NCBI GenBank assembly: GCA_030037575.1
Contig: JASHRB010000354.1
Location: 1-16,014 of the forward strand
Origin: Candidatus Sulfotelmatobacter sp.
GTDB taxonomy: Bacteria > Acidobacteriota > Terriglobia > Terriglobales > Acidobacteriaceae
Direction of reading: 5' to 3'
DNA length: 16,014 nucleotides
The notes beneath the pieces were generated by a model. The model was not told the DNA's origin, did not search any database, and worked only from the letters and a program-made list of their open reading frames with translations. Every line of letters starts with the position of its first letter. Positions within the stretch are counted from its first letter, which is position 1. The translations under genes and the position numbers were made by a program. Positions 1-6,268 of this stretch are shown in pieces.

Positions 1-557
1 GAAGCGAGGAGCAAGGCGAGAAAAACGATCGTGCCACGCTTCCTTTTCTGCATGCGTAATATCTGCAACAGCAGCAGCGGCAACAACGAACTGGCCAATA
101 ACTCCGCAAACGCGCTTCTCCAATAAACGATGACAAGGTGATAGGGATTGACCGCGTACAATACAGCGGCAAAAGTCGCATCGCCGAGGCTGAACCATCG
201 CCTCGCCAGAAAAAACATCGACACGCCCGCCAAAACGAGAGCGACCCAGATATAGACGGTTGCCACGAGCGTCCAGGGGAGAATGGCGCTCAAAGCCGCG
301 CCCAGACTCCACGAAACCGGAGGATAAAAAATGAACCTCGGCTCGCCATAGCCAAAGTTTGCCAGGCCGGCCCATCGCGGGAACCAGATGGCTTGTCTCC
401 ATTGCGAGAGAACTTCGAGCCACGAATACAAGTGGAATTCGACATCGTGACCGGAAGGCGTGCCCAGAAAAAGGAATGGAATCTCCACGGCGAGTGCCGC
501 CGCCGACATCAGCAATAGAGGCTTCCACAGAACGCTCGAAGGCGCTTCACGGGTCAC
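1..557 (-). CDS. Multi-pass membrane protein with 6-pyruvoyl-tetrahydropterin-synthase-related (PTPS_related, GT-C-like) N-terminus, partial
   Basis: This frame stays open on the minus strand to the left edge, so only the N-terminal part (about 185 residues) is visible. After a short polar lead, a hydrophobic segment (about residues 13-32) is followed by GHDVEFH, then FPRW and FGYGEPRFIFYPP (about residues 36-80), and then more hydrophobic segments. The acidic/His motif after the first membrane helix and the PRW...GYG.P.F.FYPP motif match the bacterial membrane family called PTPS_related, whose members resemble lipid-linked-sugar glycosyltransferases; the activity here is inferred, not shown. 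The start is uncertain: I use GTG at 557, but in-frame GTG codons at 665 and 746 are possible and none has a good ribosome-binding site. A stop lies in frame at 756-758. Confidence 0.72.
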   Translation of the reverse strand, partial: MTREAPSSVLWKPLLLMSAAALAVEIPFLFLGTPSGHDVEFHLYSWLEVLSQWRQAIWFPRWAGLANFGYGEPRFIFYPPVSWSLGAALSAILPWTLVATVYIWVALVLAGVSMFFLARRWFSLGDATFAAVLYAVNPYHLVIVYWRSAFAELLASSLLPLLLLQILRMQKRKRGTIVFLALLLA

Positions 558-923
558 GCTTGTTAGCGAAGCTGAGGGACCATGTACGCCAGGTTTTGTC
601 GTTGCCCCCAGGCTTGCGCACCAACCCTTTCTAGGAACTGCAGAATTTGGTTTTCGTCTTCTCACATGGTTCAACAGTCGGAGAGGTCGACACAGCGCCA
701 ACCGAGCAATTTCGCTGAGTGACTCAGCGGGGAAGTCCTCCGCCACAGAATTTACTCAAATTTAATCCTGCTGAAACGACCGCGAAACAGCCGTGAATTA
801 ATTTACTCGCAATTGGGGTGGAACAGAACCGGGACTTGAGGAACCCGTGGCTGAGACGGGGCGCGGGTTCTTCAGCTCCTTGCGGTTGTTTGTTGGGGAT
901 TCCCTGCGGGACTGAAGAAAATC
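558..923. other. Gene-poor intergenic stretch with an inverted-repeat cluster
   Basis: No convincing gene lies here. The left part may still be coding if the neighbouring membrane protein starts at 665 or 746. The right part (837-919) holds two overlapping inverted repeats listed separately. Open frames on either strand have no family resemblance or ribosome-binding site. Confidence 0.5.
837..919. repeat. Two overlapping, mutually exclusive inverted repeats downstream of the receiver-PilZ gene
   Basis: Bases 837-847 can pair with 864-874 (11 pairs with one G-T wobble, core GAACCCG/CGGGTTC). Bases 868-875 (TTCTTCAG) can instead pair perfectly with 912-919 (CTGAAGAA), the stem continuing imperfectly inward. 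The second arm starts 5 bases past the stop codon of the minus-strand gene ending at 924. No T-run follows on the minus strand, so this is not a classic intrinsic terminator. It could be an RNA-end or processing structure, or a dispersed REP/MITE-like palindrome; the sequence alone does not decide. Confidence 0.6.
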
Positions 924-2057
924 CTATGTTGCGACGCTTTCGCCAGAGCGCTGACAACGCAGTTCGCAGAGAAAATCATCTTGTTGGAGTTGAGGACCAC
1001 GCCGCAACAACTCCAGCAAAGGATCTTCCAGTTCATCGCCAAGTTCGGCCGGACGTTCGAACTGCTTGAGGTCGGCGGTGAGCGCGCGAGGGGAAACGCT
1101 CAATTCGAGCATCGATTCCGGGCAGCCGCGCAGAAAGCTGATCAGATTCGCCACTTGAGCCCGCTGTTCTTCAGTGCGCGAAGGAAACTCCACGCCCATG
1201 CCATGACCCGGATGCGTGACCCGCACCATACCTTCCGTGTGAACAGCCATGTCCTTGGTTCGCAGGCAGAGATCGACCATGGCGCGCTCGGGAAAAGGCG
1301 AATCGCTTTCCACATAGCAACCACCAAGACTGAGGTCGGTCAGTTTGCAGTGCGGAACCGTATCATCCTGTCCCTCGCCGAGAGCGAAGACCGCAGCCTT
1401 CAACCAATCGTGAAGCCGGGATTTCACGGATTCCTCGAGATCCAGAAAGTGCACACCGGTTTGACCATTAGGATTTGCCCACGCCACCTGTCCAAAGGCC
1501 TGAACCTCAAAAGCTCCGTCGGGCAACTGAAAACGAAAATTGAGTAAGGATCCTGTAGCCTGGGGCTCGGCGGCGAGCACTTCCATTCCCGTCTCGCTGA
1601 GATCGATGAGAATGCCTTCCATCTTCCGTGCGTCTGGCAACGTCAGTTCTACCGGAGCTTGCACGGGAACGCGCTGCGCCCGCCGGCGTTCGCGATTGAG
1701 GAGAGCAGCCACGGCTCGCAGACCGGCTTGAGCTTTTTCCTCGGACAGCGGCTTATATAAGATGAAATGCGCGCCGTTGCTGAGGATATCTCTGGCCTTG
1801 CCCGTGTCACTGACCAGTGCGACCGTGATTGGTGGATGCGCCGAATTCAGCTTTCGCGCCTCTTGCAGGACTTCAGTTGCGGCCCCAGCATCCCCAAAGT
1901 CGACGACTAGTGCATCGAACCTCTGCTGTTGCAAGCGGTCGACAGCCGTACCTACGTCGCTGAAGCGCTCCACGGCGATTCCGAAAGCCGCCAAAGTCCG
2001 GCTTAGAGTTTCGCAAGCACCATCGTCACCGGAAACCAGCAATGCCAGCAAAGTCAT
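924..2057 (-). CDS. Receiver-like domain plus tandem PilZ domains, predicted c-di-GMP-responsive signalling protein
   Basis: A 377-residue cytoplasmic protein. Residues 1-120 have the CheY-like layout: acidic pair D11/D12, candidate phospho-acceptor D53 at the end of strand 3, S83 after strand 4 and K102 in YKP, so phosphorylation is plausible. A PilZ domain follows, with an Arg cluster giving the RxxxR motif (R125-R129), DLSETG (152-157) and GVHF (201-204), the residues that hold c-di-GMP in PilZ proteins. A second PilZ-like unit has DLSLGG (241-246) and GMGVEF (286-291) but no clear RxxxR, so it may be a non-binding partner domain. There is no output enzyme or DNA-binding domain, so it probably acts through protein contacts. 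It lies 29 bases behind the small coiled-coil gene in the same direction and probably shares its promoter. Confidence 0.85.
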   Translation of the reverse strand: MTLLALLVSGDDGACETLSRTLAAFGIAVERFSDVGTAVDRLQQQRFDALVVDFGDAGAATEVLQEARKLNSAHPPITVALVSDTGKARDILSNGAHFILYKPLSEEKAQAGLRAVAALLNRERRRAQRVPVQAPVELTLPDARKMEGILIDLSETGMEVLAAEPQATGSLLNFRFQLPDGAFEVQAFGQVAWANPNGQTGVHFLDLEESVKSRLHDWLKAAVFALGEGQDDTVPHCKLTDLSLGGCYVESDSPFPERAMVDLCLRTKDMAVHTEGMVRVTHPGHGMGVEFPSRTEEQRAQVANLISFLRGCPESMLELSVSPRALTADLKQFERPAELGDELEDPLLELLRRGPQLQQDDFLCELRCQRSGESVAT

Positions 2058-2086
2058 AAAAGATTCCGAATCCTGCGGAGGCGCGA

Positions 2087-2347
2087 TTACGGCCAGCGTG
2101 GCGCGCTAGGCTTGGAGGCCTTGGCAGCGCCGACGCCCGCACCGGCGGAGCCGGCCTTCGCCGCCATCGCGTCGGCGGTAATCTCTTCGCCCTCCATCAG
2201 CACCGCATTGTCGTCGTCATCGTTTTCGGCGAGCAAGGGAGCCACTTCGCGCAGCTTTTCGGCCGCCTGCTGGAGCATCTCGATCTGCTTTCCCAGTTGA
2301 GCGTACTTGGTCTGCTTCTGGCGCAATACCTCGTGAATATCCTTCAT
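2087..2347 (-). CDS. Small coiled-coil protein, function unknown
   Basis: An 86-residue protein starting at ATG 2347, which has a GGGGG ribosome-binding site six bases upstream and a good promoter just beyond. The frame stays open further upstream to 2644, but that part crosses the promoter and reads antisense to the PEP-CTERM gene and its terminator, so it is unlikely to be translated. Residues 1-40 are a charged heptad-like helix (KDIHEVLRQKQTKYAQLGKQ and on), then an acidic stretch with DDDD, then an Ala/Gly/Lys-rich tail. I do not recognise a named family. The tight spacing to the receiver-PilZ gene suggests co-transcription and possibly a shared role in signalling; that is inference only. 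Confidence 0.75.
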   Translation of the reverse strand: MKDIHEVLRQKQTKYAQLGKQIEMLQQAAEKLREVAPLLAENDDDDNAVLMEGEEITADAMAAKAGSAGAGVGAAKASKPSAPRWP

Positions 2348-2363
2348 ACAACCCCCTTCGGAG

Positions 2364-2392
2364 AATGTAAGGAGGCTAGCTAGAGGGGTCAA
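2364..2392 (-). promoter_or_regulatory. Sigma70-type promoter for the coiled-coil/PilZ unit
   Basis: On the minus strand, TTGACC (2392-2387) and TACATT (2369-2364) are separated by exactly 17 bases, matching 5/6 and 4/6 of the consensus. A start about 7 bases on would give a very short leader holding the GGGGG ribosome-binding site of the gene at 2347. Confidence 0.6.
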
Positions 2393-2454
2393 CGGTAATC
2401 CCAGCTGGAGCGTTACTGCGGTAATCGCAAGTGCCGAAATATTGAAACAGCTTC

Positions 2455-2487
2455 GGGAAAAACAAAAGCCCCGCTTTGCAGCGGGGC
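2455..2487 (-). terminator. Intrinsic terminator of the PEP-CTERM gene
   Basis: A perfect 8-base stem GCCCCGCT/AGCGGGGC (2468-2475 with 2480-2487) has a 4-base loop. On the minus strand it is followed by TTTTGTTTTT. It lies 20 bases after the stop codon of the gene ending at 2508. Confidence 0.9.
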
Positions 2488-2507
2488 CACCAGGGGATGG
2501 AATTCGA

Positions 2508-3119
2508 TCAAGCCTTAAACTTCTTGCGAACCACTCCCGCCAAACCAACCAGTCCGGTTCCCAGCAGGGCAAGTGTGCCCGGTTCCGGAGTAACTGTGAT
2601 ATCAGTATTACCGCTCGCCAGAGAGACCGAACCCTGAAATCCATTGGGACCGGTACTGATCGTGAGTTGAGCAGTTCCTCCGCTCACCTTAACCCCATTA
2701 TACCAAGTGCCGGAAATCGCCCCATATAAGATGTAATTGATTGTTCCGCTAGCACCAATGGTGCCTTCCGGCGTCCACGTGGTGTCGCCGCTGAATGTAC
2801 CCCGAAAAATCACGCCGTCGGGCAGGCCGCCGGTGCCGTTGCTCGTGATCGTAAAAGTCCCTCCGGGGCCGAATACCGCGCCGGTGGTGACGTTTCCCGA
2901 AATCAAGCTGCCGGTGGTGAAGGCCACGCTGCCCAGCGAGCCCTGAACTAAACCCATACCGTTGAATCCGGCGACCTGCGTTAGTTCCGAACCTGTGAGA
3001 CTCAAGCCACTGGCGTTTCCTGCGAGCGTGCCGCCGGAATTGCCGAAATCGATATCGTTTGCGAACGCGGCCAAAGGCAATGCCAAGGCCAGCAAAGCCA
3101 TCCATACTATCCGCTTCAT
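2508..3119 (-). CDS. PEP-CTERM sorting-signal exported protein
   Basis: A 203-residue exported protein. It starts at ATG 3119 behind a clear GAGGAG ribosome-binding site. Residues 1-20 form a signal peptide (MKR, a hydrophobic run, then AFA before the mature part). The mature part is Gly/Ser/Thr-rich and looks like beta structure without known catalytic motifs. The last 26 residues are a PEP-CTERM tail: PEPG at 178-181, a short hydrophobic helix rich in Gly and Leu, then the basic end RKKFKA. In this family the tail is recognised by exosortase (EpsH/XrtA-type), and the proteins go to the surface or extracellular matrix. No exosortase or exopolysaccharide gene is in the window, so it must be processed in trans. 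It is monocistronic: own terminator below and a long leader above. Confidence 0.88.
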   Translation of the reverse strand: MKRIVWMALLALALPLAAFANDIDFGNSGGTLAGNASGLSLTGSELTQVAGFNGMGLVQGSLGSVAFTTGSLISGNVTTGAVFGPGGTFTITSNGTGGLPDGVIFRGTFSGDTTWTPEGTIGASGTINYILYGAISGTWYNGVKVSGGTAQLTISTGPNGFQGSVSLASGNTDITVTPEPGTLALLGTGLVGLAGVVRKKFKA

Positions 3120-3565
3120 GGTCTACTCCTCACTTTCAGGAAAGCGCTTACGTTATTAGTAGAGGCCTTGGGCCTCCGCCTAAGGAACCCACCCACTTAT
3201 CCGCATGGGACTCAAATGCACCCTGCGGTTACCCAAACAGAACAGCCCGAAAACCGGTTATTCACGGCATACTTGACTTGCATCTCCCAAAACTCGCCCA
3301 ACGCGCGCGCATTGCAAATTGCCGCACGGTAAATACGCGTTGCGCTGGCAATAGATGCAAACGTCCACCGCAAGGTTGTTTGTCTTCCGAGATCTCGGAT
3401 CCATAGTGCAACCGCATATGAAGTTTACTCAGTAACAGTGGGGCCCGCAATGAGATTTCGCAATGAGTAGTGCAGAATGGACCACAACGGTCCTAAGGTT
3501 TTCCCTGTAGGAAGGAAGCCTTCAACCCCCCGATGGACGGCCAATTCCGGAGCCGAGAGCAACTC
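3120..3565. other. Long intergenic region with a structured leader of the PEP-CTERM gene
   Basis: No gene is supported here. Reading towards the PEP-CTERM gene (minus strand), a bulged stem CCGCAGGG/CCCATGCGG (3228-3221 with 3209-3201) is followed by a 6-base stem GAGGCC/GGCCTC with a TTG loop region (about 3162-3176), then the GAGGAG ribosome-binding site. Near the other end, a direct repeat CGCAATGAG occurs at 3446-3454 and 3459-3467 (13-base period), and a short stem GGACC/GGTCC lies at 3479-3493. I found no convincing promoter and no match to a riboswitch class I know. Confidence 0.45.
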
Positions 3566-4042
3566 CTAGGAAGGTTTTCGGTTTGCCGCCGCCGACGCAT
3601 CGAGGCCGGCTCCGATGAGATCCCGAAGCCGGTGGGAAAGATTTGTCGCCAAAGAACGGTAAAAGCGCGAGCCCAGGTGAGGGAACAGCTCGAATAAGCC
3701 CTGCAGCGTCAGACGATCAAGATGATAGGCTTCGAGCTCTTCCTCGGCGATGACGTTTACGCTGGCCGGAGCGTCCTCGAGAAAAGACATTTCGCCGCAG
3801 ATCTCTCCGGGCCCGATCGTTGGAATGCCAGACTGCGACAGAATGTGAACCCTGGCCTTTCCCTTGAGCAGCAAATAAACACCGTTTGCCTTCTGGCCTT
3901 TTTGAACTACAACATCTCCCTTTTTGAAGCGGACACGTTGCGCCTTGTCGGCTAAAAGGGTGAAGTCGTTCATCGTCAGGTACGACAAACCCTTCTTTGC
4001 AGATGAAAGTGTCAGAACTTCGTGCTCGTTCACTTTGGACAT
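3566..4042 (-). CDS. Stand-alone cyclic-nucleotide-binding-domain protein (CRP-like, no DNA-binding domain)
   Basis: A 158-residue protein with one cNMP-binding beta-roll (about residues 22-125). The phosphate-binding cassette is recognisable as GEICGEMSFLEDAPASV (79-95), with the conserved G83-E84. The Arg that contacts the cyclic phosphate in CRP-type cassettes is Ala here (APAS instead of the usual PRSA), so cAMP or cGMP binding is doubtful; it may bind another ligand or be structural. After the beta-roll there is one helix and a short polar tail, with no helix-turn-helix, so it is not a full CRP/FNR regulator. It could act as a regulatory partner of another protein. The ATG at 4042 has no strong ribosome-binding site nearby. 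tRNA-Arg lies upstream in the same direction, and the structured PEP-CTERM leader lies downstream. Confidence 0.82.
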   Translation of the reverse strand: MSKVNEHEVLTLSSAKKGLSYLTMNDFTLLADKAQRVRFKKGDVVVQKGQKANGVYLLLKGKARVHILSQSGIPTIGPGEICGEMSFLEDAPASVNVIAEEELEAYHLDRLTLQGLFELFPHLGSRFYRSLATNLSHRLRDLIGAGLDASAAANRKPS

Positions 4043-4215
4043 TGTGGCGCGTCCACTCCCGGAGATCTGCCTCCGTAAGTATTCAGAAGAGAGTGAAAAG
4101 AAACAACAGGGCAGGACAAGAGTAGCAGAAAAACGACTCCAATTCCGAAGGATGGGAACAATCGATAGAACACGGCGGTAATAGCAAGGTTGAAATTTTC
4201 CTTGAAAGCAGAGAA

Positions 4216-4292
4216 TGGCGCGCCCTGAGAGATTCGAACTCCCGACCTTCTGGTTCGTAGCCAGACGCTCTATCCAGCTGAGCTAAGGGCGC
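4216..4292 (-). tRNA. tRNA-Arg (anticodon ACG)
   Basis: A 77-base cloverleaf on the minus strand. The acceptor arm is GCGCCCT/AGGGCGC, the D-arm has GCTC...GAGC, the anticodon stem is TCTGG/CCAGA with loop CTACGAA giving ACG (A34 normally read as inosine, decoding CGU/CGC/CGA), the T-arm has GGGAG-TTCGAAT-CTCTC, and the discriminator is G. The 3' CCA is encoded in the DNA. No mobile-element sign sits at its 3' end. Confidence 0.95.
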
Positions 4293-4324
4293 GGATTATA
4301 CTGCGAAGGTGAGCCAGTGCAAGA

Positions 4325-4354
4325 ATTATAGCGGAGCTTTCTCAGAATCGTGAA
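4325..4354 (-). promoter_or_regulatory. Probable promoter of tRNA-Arg
   Basis: On the minus strand a perfect -10 TATAAT (4330-4325) is preceded by TTCACG (4354-4349, 4/6 of the -35 consensus) with an 18-base spacer. A start near 4319 would give a short 5' leader before the tRNA, as expected for RNase P processing. Confidence 0.5.
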
Positions 4355-4374
4355 ACTTCGACCGCAGGTTTTTT

Positions 4375-4418
4375 CAGTCGCGCGCAGTGGCGCTCCTTGC
4401 CACTTCTTCGCGCGACTG
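4375..4418. repeat. Nested palindrome (REP/MITE-like or stable hairpin)
   Basis: The outer arms CAGTCGCGCG (4375-4384) and CGCGCGACTG (4409-4418) are perfect 10-base complements. Inside, AGTGGC (4386-4391) pairs with GCCACT (4399-4404) around a 7-base loop, giving 16 pairs in 44 bases with a small asymmetric internal loop. A T-run precedes it and only TTT follows on the plus strand, so it is a poor terminator, and no gene ends close by. A dispersed extragenic palindrome is the likeliest reading. Confidence 0.7.
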
Positions 4419-4764
4419 TTTCGCAGCTCATCCCGCCCGTTCCAAGATGTATCGTCTCCCGAAGTAAATCTTTCCTGACCGAGAGAAATTCCTACCAGGC
4501 GATTCCTAATGCCGGACCTCTGTTTTGAGCAACTTAGAGAACGGCAAACCATATGCTCTAGCAGACGGCAGACGAAGTGGCGCGCAACGGGGCGCTCCAA
4601 GAAGAACTTCGGCCAGAGGTTTTCTTGGACGCCCCTTTGCATTGGACCCGAAAGCAGTTGCCCATCGAGCATTTACCCTAGACTAGACCTAAAGGTTTGG
4701 AAAACTCGCAATTGATCGACACTCTGACTAGAATCCTCGAAAGCGTTTTCGCAGAATATACCGC

Positions 4765-4992
4765 TTAGGCCAGGGCGAGTGCTTCGCGTACATCGATGCC
4801 CGCCTGGCGGAGGAGTTTTGCCACCGCATCGGCCTTCAGCCGTGAAGCATCAAACGACACACGGACTGTGCGTTCGCTATGGTTGAACTGCACCTGCTGC
4901 ACTCCGTAGACTTCGCGCATTCCGTCGATCGCTCGCAGTTCGCTTTCTCCGGGCGTTGCGCCATAACGAAAAACCAGTTCCAGATAAGTCAT
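4765..4992 (-). CDS. HMA-like small ferredoxin-fold protein without metal-binding cysteines
   Basis: A 75-residue cytoplasmic protein. The ATG at 4992 has AAAGG about 8 bases upstream. The predicted order is strand (TYLELVFRY), helix (SELRAIDGMREVYG), two strands (VQQVQFNHSERTVRVSFD), helix (KADAVAKLLRQAG), and a short end strand, the beta-alpha-beta-beta-alpha-beta plan of heavy-metal-associated (HMA/CopZ-like) domains. The CxxC metal site that should follow strand 1 is absent (RYGATPGES) and there is no Cys at all, so copper binding is not expected. It follows the dehydrogenase gene by 46 bases in the same direction and may be in its operon. Its function is unknown. Confidence 0.75.
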   Translation of the reverse strand: MTYLELVFRYGATPGESELRAIDGMREVYGVQQVQFNHSERTVRVSFDASRLKADAVAKLLRQAGIDVREALALA

Positions 4993-5038
4993 AGATAGCC
5001 TTTGCTCCGGACCGAATTCTCGATGATCTTTACCAAGA

Positions 5039-5920
5039 TCATGCGGCTTCGCCTTTGACTTGCACTCCCGCCCATTTTTCCAGCAGGCTCAAAGTTGCTG
5101 CATAGTCGAGATCGCGGTGCCCGTCTTCGGTCGCCATCTCGTAGATTTCTTCCACAGTTTCAAGGCCGGGCAGCTTCACCCGGGCTTCTTTTGCGGCATC
5201 GAGCGCCAGCAGAATATCCTTATGCATGAGACGCAAGGGAAAATTGGCGGTGAAATCGTGCTGTAGTACGAAGGGGGCCTTGTACTCCACCACGCCCGAA
5301 CGCACCATCGTGACCTCGATGAGAGAGACCAATTGTCGGGCGTCGACCCCGAGTTTGGTGGCCAGGGTAAGCGCCTCGGCGAAACCTTCGAAAATCAAAG
5401 CGATTTGAAGGTTCATCGCCAGCTTGGTCGCCTGTCCCTTGCCGATTGGTCCCATGCGGAAAATCTTCTTTCCCATCGCGGCAAACAGCGGACCTAATCG
5501 ATCGAGCGTGACTTCATCCCCGCCAACCATGAAGATCAGTGTGCCATTCGCCGCGCCAATTTTCGATCCGGTCATCGGGGCATCAACGTAGGCCGCGCCT
5601 TTGCTGCGCACGCGCTCGGCAAACTTCACGGTCGCGGATGGAGAAATCGTGCTTGAATCAGCGATGATCATGCCTTCCAACAACGACTGCTCAACCCCAT
5701 CGGGGCCGAATAAAATCGTCTCCACGGCCGCCGTATCGGAAACGCACAACCAAACGACTTCTGCTCCCTGTGTCGCCGCTGCCGGAGTGGGCGCGACGCC
5801 GGCGCCTTCGACGAGCTTACCGGGAGTGCGATTCCAAACGGTCACTTCATGGCCTGCTCTTACTAGATTGGTCGCCATGGCATGACCCATAATTCCCAGA
5901 CCCAAGAAAGCAACGCGCAT
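5039..5920 (-). CDS. NAD(P)-dependent beta-hydroxyacid dehydrogenase (3-hydroxyisobutyrate dehydrogenase / glyoxylate-succinic semialdehyde reductase family)
   Basis: A 293-residue cytoplasmic oxidoreductase of the usual length for the family. The Rossmann motif GLGIMG (7-12) opens the N-terminal nucleotide-binding domain. N30-R31-T32 at the end of strand 2 favours NADPH over NADH, as in glyoxylate/succinic semialdehyde reductases (GLYR). The substrate motif DAPMTGS lies at 113-119, and the helix with catalytic K166 and N170 is GKGQATKLAMN. The C-terminal half is the all-helical domain. The likely reaction is reversible reduction of a small semialdehyde or glyoxylate to a hydroxyacid; the exact substrate cannot be read from the sequence. 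The ATG at 5920 has a GAGGTG ribosome-binding site. It is divergent from pstC and is followed by the HMA-like gene. Confidence 0.9.
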   Translation of the reverse strand: MRVAFLGLGIMGHAMATNLVRAGHEVTVWNRTPGKLVEGAGVAPTPAAATQGAEVVWLCVSDTAAVETILFGPDGVEQSLLEGMIIADSSTISPSATVKFAERVRSKGAAYVDAPMTGSKIGAANGTLIFMVGGDEVTLDRLGPLFAAMGKKIFRMGPIGKGQATKLAMNLQIALIFEGFAEALTLATKLGVDARQLVSLIEVTMVRSGVVEYKAPFVLQHDFTANFPLRLMHKDILLALDAAKEARVKLPGLETVEEIYEMATEDGHRDLDYAATLSLLEKWAGVQVKGEAA

Positions 5921-6268
5921 AGTCGAACTTCACCTCGCAGAGACGGTCATTTGCGATTAGATATGAGGGCTACGCAGAGGTCAAGCAGATCGCCAGCCGA
6001 TGGGCGCTTTGCGCGAATTTTCACTGGCAATCGAGCAACGCTGTGGTGGCGGGAGCGCCAAAAGTATGGCCTTGTCCGCTTTGCGCGGAAGGCTTAGACG
6101 GTCACGGCTAAGGTCGGACGCGGTGCGGCTCGCCGATGCTCCCGCGCGACCGTCTTCGACCTGAAAGTGCGACCGGGTATAATCTCGCCGGGTTGAGACT
6201 GGAAACAATGACCGGAACTGAGTGGCTTTTAACATCCAATTAACAGGATTTTGCTAACGTAGAGGAGC
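5921..6268. other. Divergent intergenic region between the dehydrogenase and pstC
   Basis: It carries regulatory sequence rather than a gene. AGACGGTCA occurs at 5941-5949 and 6096-6104, and the inverted AGACGGTC (as GACCGTCT) at 6148-6155, next to the pstC -35 region. An 11-codon reading frame (ATG 6208 to TAA 6243) lies between promoter and pstC, with a weak GGA ribosome-binding site; it could be a leader peptide or chance. Confidence 0.5.
6156..6183 (+). promoter_or_regulatory. Probable pst operon promoter
   Basis: A perfect -10 TATAAT (6178-6183) is preceded by TCGACC (6156-6161, 4/6 of the -35 consensus) with a 16-base spacer. A weak -35 is typical of activator-dependent promoters such as those of the Pho regulon. 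The inverted-repeat arm GACCGTCT (6148-6155) abuts it. The leader to the pstC start would be about 80 bases. Confidence 0.5.

Larger units (their letters stand above)
4293..4764. other. Gene-free stretch upstream of tRNA-Arg
   Basis: Apart from the tRNA promoter and the nested palindrome at 4375-4418, I see nothing I can name. Frames of 68-129 codons exist on both strands, but the longer one runs into the tRNA and neither has a family resemblance or start signal. A stretch at 4574-4600 shares the short words GAAGTGGC and GGCGCTCC with the palindrome, which could be a decayed relative or chance. Confidence 0.45.

Noticed and set aside
2348..2644. Upstream extension of the coiled-coil protein gene
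   Set aside because: It crosses a good promoter and reads antisense through the PEP-CTERM terminator; ATG 2347 has its own ribosome-binding site.
3131..3260. c-di-GMP-I riboswitch or sigma54 (-24/-12) promoter before the PEP-CTERM gene
   Set aside because: The conserved riboswitch core is not present, and GG/GC pairs with the required 10-base spacing were not found.
3262..3450. 62-codon open frame on the minus strand between the CNBD and PEP-CTERM genes
   Set aside because: No ribosome-binding site, no family resemblance, and composition unlike the neighbouring genes.
4295..4300. Second TATAAT on the minus strand directly before tRNA-Arg
   Set aside because: Only two bases separate it from the tRNA 5' end, so a transcript from it would start inside the tRNA.
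4283..4672. 129-codon open frame on the minus strand
   Set aside because: It runs into tRNA-Arg and across the nested palindrome, with no recognisable domain.
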